Positions 59,290-64,000 of a stretch of 64,000 nucleotides of DNA are shown piece by piece. The stretch comes from JAPOXR01 sp965219635 (lineage in GTDB: Bacteria > Pseudomonadota > Alphaproteobacteria > Rhodobacterales > Rhodobacteraceae): assembly GCA_965219635.1 (NCBI GenBank), contig OZ244783.1, positions 3,782,001 to 3,846,000 on the forward strand. Direction: 5' to 3'. A program made the translations under genes and the position numbers. Positions within the stretch are counted from its first letter, which is position 1. Each line of letters opens with the position of its first letter. The notes below the pieces were generated by a model. The model saw nothing but the letters and a program-made list of their open reading frames with translations, searched no databases and was not told the origin of the DNA.

Positions 59290-60537
59290 CTACCTGCCTG
59301 AGTCTACCCATAGCTCTTCAAGCCCATGGAAGTGATACCTGTCCGCATAGCGGGGAGTTTCCTCCAGACGGAGATCTGGATGGATCCTGAACAGCGTTGC
59401 CAGCCCCACGGCCATTTCCAGTCTGGCCAATGGAGCGCCGACACAGAAGTGGATGCCTGCACCGAAAGATGTGTGGCCTGCACCGGTTCTGGCGGGGATG
59501 AACTCGTCCGGCTGTTCGAATACCTCCGGGTCACGATTGGCCGCGGCCAGCAGAACTGCCACCATGTCGCCTCGGCAGAAATCCTGCCCGAACAACTCCA
59601 TGTCTTCCTTGGCGTAACGTTCGAAGATGTGAAGGGGCGGATCAAACCGAAGGATTTCCTCGACGGTGGATTCCCTGTTTCCGGGGGCCAGTATTTCGGC
59701 AGGGTCAAGACCTGACTCGATGATTGCCTTGATCCCGTTGCCGATTGCGAAAGCCGTAGCTTCGTGACCGGCATTGAGAAGCAGAATGCAGGTCGAAATC
59801 ATTTCGTCCCGGGTCAGCTTGCCTTGTTCATCTTCCACCGCAATCAAATCGGTTACCAGGTCATTGGCAGGCGCTGATCTCTTGATTTCGATCTGGCCGT
59901 TCATGAATTCGGTGAACTCGGCCGCGGCCTTCGCAGCTCCCAGTTCCGCTTCGTGGTCCCGGTTGGCCTGATACATCGCCACCATGTCGTGCGACCATGA
60001 CAGCAATTGGTCGCACATGTCTTCAGGAACCCCCAGTAGTCTTGCGATCACCATGACTGGAAGCCGTTCTGCAAAGCTCTTCTGCAGCTCGAACGGCTGG
60101 CCGTTGTGCCCGGTAACCAACCGTTCGGAAATCTCGGAGATCATCGGCTCAAGCCCGTTGATACGGCGGCTGGTGAATGCCCGGTTAACCAGGCCGCGTA
60201 GCCGGGTGTGGTCAGGCGGGTCCAGTTCTAGCATCGAATTGCGCTCAAGACGCATGAACGGTTCGAGATGATCTGGGGCATCGCTTCTGAACTCAGCAGG
60301 TATTTCCCGTCCCCAGCGCCGGTCGCGCAAGAATTTGCCTACCGCCCTATGCGAGACGGCACTGATCCGGTCGTAATCTGTCCACAGGAACAGGTCCCCC
60401 GATTGCCGCGCCTTTTGATAGAAGGGATAAGGGTCCTGAACGAATGACTGTTCGACCGGTGATTGGGTATGGATGTCCAGCCCCGGTCTGTCCGTAATCT
60501 GGCCATGGTCAGGCTTGCCAGGTTCAACTTGAGACAT
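59290..60537 (-). CDS. Cytochrome P450
   Basis: A 415-residue soluble bacterial P450. LLNAGHEATAFAIGNGIK is the I-helix oxygen-activation region, EEILRFDPPLHIFERYA contains the ExxR motif, and TSFGAGIHFCVGAPLARLEM is the heme-binding loop with the ligand Cys. The ATG at 60537 is preferred to a longer in-frame start because it gives family length and a normal N-terminus. No ferredoxin, ferredoxin reductase or related biosynthetic gene is nearby, so electrons must come from elsewhere. The substrate is unknown. The region 60538-60792 held no recognised element. Confidence 0.94.
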   Translation of the reverse strand: MSQVEPGKPDHGQITDRPGLDIHTQSPVEQSFVQDPYPFYQKARQSGDLFLWTDYDRISAVSHRAVGKFLRDRRWGREIPAEFRSDAPDHLEPFMRLERNSMLELDPPDHTRLRGLVNRAFTSRRINGLEPMISEISERLVTGHNGQPFELQKSFAERLPVMVIARLLGVPEDMCDQLLSWSHDMVAMYQANRDHEAELGAAKAAAEFTEFMNGQIEIKRSAPANDLVTDLIAVEDEQGKLTRDEMISTCILLLNAGHEATAFAIGNGIKAIIESGLDPAEILAPGNRESTVEEILRFDPPLHIFERYAKEDMELFGQDFCRGDMVAVLLAAANRDPEVFEQPDEFIPARTGAGHTSFGAGIHFCVGAPLARLEMAVGLATLFRIHPDLRLEETPRYADRYHFHGLEELWVDSGR

Positions 60538-60792
60538 TCGATGCCGCTCATGGCTGAAGGGCAATCTGCAACGTAACTTCGGTTGCGTGCCGGAAAGCTG
60601 CCGCCACAGACAGTGCCGTTTATTCGATGCCCCAAGATTAGGTTGAATTACTGGCAATAGCAAAAAGCATGCCGTCCGGTATTGCTGGCTTTGTGGCTGC
60701 CGGGAACGAAACCGTGCAAGCCTTGGCTTGGATGGCGAGTCTATCGCCTTCTTCGCCGGACCTGGCCTGTGTCCTGCAATCTAGCCAACCCT

Positions 60793-61752
60793 TCAGAGGT
60801 CTTGCGGCATGTAATCGGCGGGTGCGGCCGGAATGATATTGGTCAGAAGTGCTACAGATTTCTCCAGCCCTTCGAGGGAGTTCAGCAGCACATCTTCGTG
60901 CTCGATCGAGATCCAGCCATCATATCCGGCCATCTTCAGCCTGTAGACGAACTTGCGCCACCATTCTTCGCCGTGACCGTAGCCAAGGGTTACGTACGAC
61001 CAACTGCGTGCCGGAATGTCTGTCAGGCTGCCGGTTTCCAATAGGCCTGTCGTTGCCTGTACTGGGACATTGAGCATCGTGTCCTTGGCATGAACATGGT
61101 GAATTGCGTCGCCGAGGGCTTCAGCCGCCGCCAGCGGGTCGGCACCCGTCCAGAACAGGTGGCTTGGGTCCAGGTTCGCGCCGATGGTAGGTCCCACTGC
61201 CTCTCGTAATCTAATCAGGCCCGGGACGTTATACACGCATTGGTTGGGGAAGAGTTCGAGTGCGATCTTCTCGACACCGTTGCCGTGTGCCAGCGCCACG
61301 ATTTCTTCCCAGAACGGGATCAATACATCCTCCCACTGGTAACGCAGAATCTCTTGCGTCTCGGGCGGCCAGCTTGATGCGACAAAGTTCGGCATCCTGT
61401 CGGTCGGGCTTCCTGCGGGAAGGCCTGACATCGCGCAGACTGTGTTGATGCCCATCTCGCCCGCAATCCGGATCGTATTGATCAGGCCTTCGCGCTGGGC
61501 CGTGTCGGTAGGATGCAGAGGATTTCCATTGGCGTTCAGGCTGATGATCTCAAGACCGCGTTCTGCAAAAGCCGCCCGGAATGACTCCTGCGCGGACGGG
61601 TTTCCAAGCATCTGTTTCAGGTTGAAGTGCGGTGCGGTGGACCAGCCGCATGTGTTGATTTCAATGCCGTCGACACCCATGCGGGCGGCATTGTCGAGCA
61701 TCTCTTCAAGCGGCATGTTTCCGAGGCTGTCGGACACGAAACCAAGTTTCAT
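60793..61752 (-). CDS. Sugar phosphate isomerase/epimerase-like TIM barrel
   Basis: A 319-residue xylose-isomerase-like barrel. MKLGFVSDSLGNMPLEEML opens strand 1 and MGVDGIEINTCGW strand 2. KIALELFPNQCVYN carries a metal-binding Glu, IGANLDPSHLFWTGAD the Asp/His ligands, IHHVHAKDTM the His, and DGWISIEHEDVLL the final Glu. Members isomerise or dehydrate sugars and inositols. The ATG at 61752 was taken at the conserved start. It is divergent from the threonine-dehydratase-like gene across 335 bp. Confidence 0.9.
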   Translation of the reverse strand: MKLGFVSDSLGNMPLEEMLDNAARMGVDGIEINTCGWSTAPHFNLKQMLGNPSAQESFRAAFAERGLEIISLNANGNPLHPTDTAQREGLINTIRIAGEMGINTVCAMSGLPAGSPTDRMPNFVASSWPPETQEILRYQWEDVLIPFWEEIVALAHGNGVEKIALELFPNQCVYNVPGLIRLREAVGPTIGANLDPSHLFWTGADPLAAAEALGDAIHHVHAKDTMLNVPVQATTGLLETGSLTDIPARSWSYVTLGYGHGEEWWRKFVYRLKMAGYDGWISIEHEDVLLNSLEGLEKSVALLTNIIPAAPADYMPQDL

Positions 61753-62087
61753 CTGAATTGCTCCGGTCTTGATCCTGAATGTCGGGCTTGCGCGTGGTTC
61801 ATGATCGCAGCCTTCCATGCAGTTTGCAGTTCTGGAGCCGCCAAGACAACCCGTTGCGCTGCCCGGAGATATGGCAGGCTTGCCACGGCAGGATACGGAA
61901 GAGGATGGTCATGTATCCTCTGGACCGGCTGTACTGGGCAGAATGGCTGGAAGGTGGGAACAAAAGCCATTCTTGCAGGAAACTGGATGTTGATGCAGAG
62001 GAAGCAACAGGTATCCTTTCTGGTATCGGCTGCAATTGGCGCAAGTGAGGGTGCCTCCCAGGCAGGCAAGCGGGAGATGGAGCAATT
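61753..62087. other. Divergent intergenic region
   Basis: About 335 bp between the isomerase-like gene and the dehydratase-like gene. It should hold promoters in both directions. No reading frame with recognisable content was seen, and no clear operator. Confidence 0.45.
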
Positions 62088-63065
62088 CTGAAGCTCGACG
62101 AAATCAGGCAGGCGCGTGACGTCCTGGCGGGCCGGATGAGTCCGACGCCCCAAATCCACTGGCCACTTCTGGACAAGGCAAGCGGCGCCCGTGTTGTGGT
62201 GAAACATGAGAACCACACGCCAATCGGAGCATTCAAGGTCAGGGGCGGCATAACCTTCGTTGACTGGCTGCGGCGCAATCGCCCGGATGCCCGCGGAATT
62301 GTGACCGCCACCAGGGGCAATCACGGCCAGAGCGTTGCGAGAGCCGCAACGGCTGCCGGACTGATCGCCAAGATCTTCGTGCCTCGTGGAAATTCCAGCG
62401 AAAAGAACGAGGCGATGAAGGGGTTCGGCGCCGAACTGATTATTCATGGCGACGATTTTGACGAGGCGAGGGTCGAGGCTCACCGCATCGCAACGGACGA
62501 GGGTCTTGTCTTTGTGCCGCCGTTTCACCGGGAGTTGGTGAAGGGAGTTGCCACCTATGCGCTTGAGTTCTTCGAGGAGTATCCCGGCCTTGATACGGTC
62601 TACGTTGCCATCGGGTGCGGTTCGGGCATCTGCGGGCTGATTCAGGTTCGCGATGCGCTCGGGTTGCGCACCCGGATCGTTGGCGTCGTTTCCAGCAATG
62701 CAAACGCAGTATCCCTGTCGATTGCGTCAGGCCGGGCGGTCGAGACGAATTCGGCCCGCACGATGGCCGACGGGATAGCCGTCAGGGTTCCGGTGCAGGA
62801 AGCGCTCGAAATCTACTCCCGGGGTGCCGACCGGATTGTGGAAGTCGACGACGAGGAGATCATGGATGCAATCCGGCTCTATTACCGGGCTACGCATAAT
62901 ATCGCTGAAGGTGCGGGCGCTGCACCGCTTGCCGCCCTGCTGAAGGAATCCGGGCAGATGGCCGGCAAGGAGGTCGGATTGATCCTGTCCGGCGGCAATA
63001 TCGACACCGATTGGCTGCTTGACGTGTTGGCTGGCCGCAATCCCCTGGAGCAGGATGCCGGCTGA
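62088..63065 (+). CDS. Threonine/serine dehydratase-like PLP enzyme, apparent CTG start
   Basis: A fold-type II PLP enzyme of about 325 residues. GAFKVRGGITF carries the PLP lysine, TRGNHGQSVARAATAAG the Asn/His loop, YVAIGCGSGICGLIQVRD the glycine-rich phosphate-binding loop, and LILSGGNIDTDW the C-terminal strand. The conserved N-terminal part LDEIRQARDVLAGRMSPTP lies upstream of the first in-frame ATG (62136), so that ATG would cut a conserved helix. In frame there is no ATG, GTG or TTG back to a stop at 62046. A CTG at 62088 has GGAG five bases upstream. Either CTG is used, or one base is missing near 62083 and the ATG at 62077 is the true start. The substrate is not settled. Confidence 0.78.
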   Translation: MKLDEIRQARDVLAGRMSPTPQIHWPLLDKASGARVVVKHENHTPIGAFKVRGGITFVDWLRRNRPDARGIVTATRGNHGQSVARAATAAGLIAKIFVPRGNSSEKNEAMKGFGAELIIHGDDFDEARVEAHRIATDEGLVFVPPFHRELVKGVATYALEFFEEYPGLDTVYVAIGCGSGICGLIQVRDALGLRTRIVGVVSSNANAVSLSIASGRAVETNSARTMADGIAVRVPVQEALEIYSRGADRIVEVDDEEIMDAIRLYYRATHNIAEGAGAAPLAALLKESGQMAGKEVGLILSGGNIDTDWLLDVLAGRNPLEQDAG

Positions 63066-63091
63066 TTGCTCGTAACCTTGCCCGGGTCCTG

Positions 63092-63964
63092 TCAGGCGCG
63101 CACGAGCTTCTCGTAGTCTCTTGTGATTGCCCGGGTCAGTTCGCCGACTTCAAAGTTGTAGTCGCCGATTTTGCCGACCGGTGTGACCTCTGCCGCCGTT
63201 CCCGTGAGCCAGCACTGCTCAAAATCTTCCATTTCGGCTGGCAGGATATGCCGTTCATGAATCTTGACCTGGCGGTCCGCCAGCAGCCGCATGACGGTCT
63301 GGCGTGTGATGCCGTTAAGGAAACAGTCCGGGGTCGGTGTATGCACTTCGCCATCCTTGACGAAGAAGACATTTGCACCGGTCGCCTCCGCAACATAGCC
63401 CCGGTAGTCCAGCATCATTGAATCGGAGCAACCCTTGCGCTCCGCTTCGTGCTTGGAGATCGTGCAGATCATGTAGAGGCCAGCTGCCTTGGCGTGGCAA
63501 GGAATCGTCTCCGGGCTCGGTCGCTTCCAGGGGGAGATGTCCAGCTTTGCTCCCTTGAATTTGGCTTCGTCACCATAATAGGCTCCCCATTCCCAGGTGG
63601 CGATTGCCAACCGGCCGGGATTGCGCATTGCTGCTACACCCATGTCTTCGCCCGATGATCTCCAGGCCACCGGCCGGACATAGGCGTCTTTCAGGCCATT
63701 CGCCTTCATGACCTCGATCTTGATCTGGTCGATCTCTTCGGCGGTATAGCCGATGGGAATTTGCAGCAACCGGGCCGACTCAAGCAGCCGCTCGGTGTGT
63801 TTCCGGCTCTCGAATATTTTCCCGCCATAGGCGCGTTCACCCTCAAACACAGATGAGCCATAGTGCATGGCATGGGTCAGAATGTGCACATTGGCGCTTC
63901 TCCAGTCGACGAACTCACCATCAAGCCAAATGACGCCGTCGCGGTCATCGTAAGTGCCGGACAT
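63092..63964 (-). CDS. ilvE: Branched-chain amino acid aminotransferase
   Basis: A 290-residue class IV aminotransferase. GVIWLDGEFVDWRSANVHIL, THAMHYGSSVFEGERAYGGK, PCHAKAAGLYMICTISKHEA (PLP lysine) and GYVAEATGANVFFVKDG are the BCAT blocks. It transfers amino groups between Leu/Ile/Val and 2-oxoglutarate. The ATG at 63964 follows GGAG by nine bases; an in-frame TTG five codons upstream overlaps that site. It converges on the dehydratase-like gene. Confidence 0.93.
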   Translation of the reverse strand: MSGTYDDRDGVIWLDGEFVDWRSANVHILTHAMHYGSSVFEGERAYGGKIFESRKHTERLLESARLLQIPIGYTAEEIDQIKIEVMKANGLKDAYVRPVAWRSSGEDMGVAAMRNPGRLAIATWEWGAYYGDEAKFKGAKLDISPWKRPSPETIPCHAKAAGLYMICTISKHEAERKGCSDSMMLDYRGYVAEATGANVFFVKDGEVHTPTPDCFLNGITRQTVMRLLADRQVKIHERHILPAEMEDFEQCWLTGTAAEVTPVGKIGDYNFEVGELTRAITRDYEKLVRA

Positions 63965-64000
63965 GATTGCATTCTCCAATTTCTCAGGACAATTATCGAC

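Overview
The window reads as a GC-rich chromosomal segment of an alphaproteobacterium, probably marine or host-associated and near Rhodobacterales/Hyphomicrobiales. The evidence is conserved gene order: rsfS-rlmH-gpmI-ctpA-rppH on the minus strand (57.7-53.1 kb), a lytic transglycosylase divergent from dapA-smpB (47.5-51.1 kb), a dapD-dapE pair, and a separate mnmD beside a FAD oxidoreductase. A dctPQM TRAP transporter and several amino-acid catabolic genes suggest a scavenger of small organic acids and amino acids. No rRNA, tRNA, CRISPR array, intact prophage or insertion sequence was seen.

Layout. 0-7 kb: an accessory uptake locus with the start of a hydantoinase-type gene, a LysR regulator, a TRAP transporter, a DMT permease and an AroM-family protein. 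7-10.3 kb: a minus-strand run SDR, NAD-dependent epimerase, GST, DMT permease. 10.6-15.7 kb: a small secreted protein, rnhB, cobD, then dgcN-dgcA-dat, a likely D-amino-acid/D-glutamate catabolic unit. 16-33.6 kb: mostly housekeeping genes: dapD/dapE, an Atg22-like permease, yggT, msrA, argG, rsmB, mepA, a BKACE enzyme, then hslO-nudix-cca-ABC exporter-aminotransferase, with an antisense dapA-like gene at the end.

34-44.6 kb is the most unusual part. Three paralogous genes in direct tandem encode large surface proteins of one design: long N-terminal export region, variable N-terminal domain, two or four fibronectin type III domains, a conserved linker, and a C-terminal autotransporter-type beta-barrel ending in Phe. 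Each copy carries the same leader of about 224 nt and the same 3' block of about 104 nt, so the duplicated unit is leader+gene+3' block. The first copy has four FN3 domains and a diverged N-terminus. The second and third have two each and nearly identical barrels. This looks like an expanding, recombining surface-protein family.

44.8-64 kb returns to core genes: split MnmC-type tRNA modification genes, slt, dapA, smpB, and the ctpA/gpmI/rlmH/rsfS run. Decayed pieces of a type I restriction-associated island lie just downstream of smpB (51.3-52.1 kb). The right end holds an OLD-like AAA ATPase, a cytochrome P450, a sugar-phosphate isomerase-like TIM barrel, a threonine-dehydratase-like enzyme with an apparent CTG start, and ilvE.
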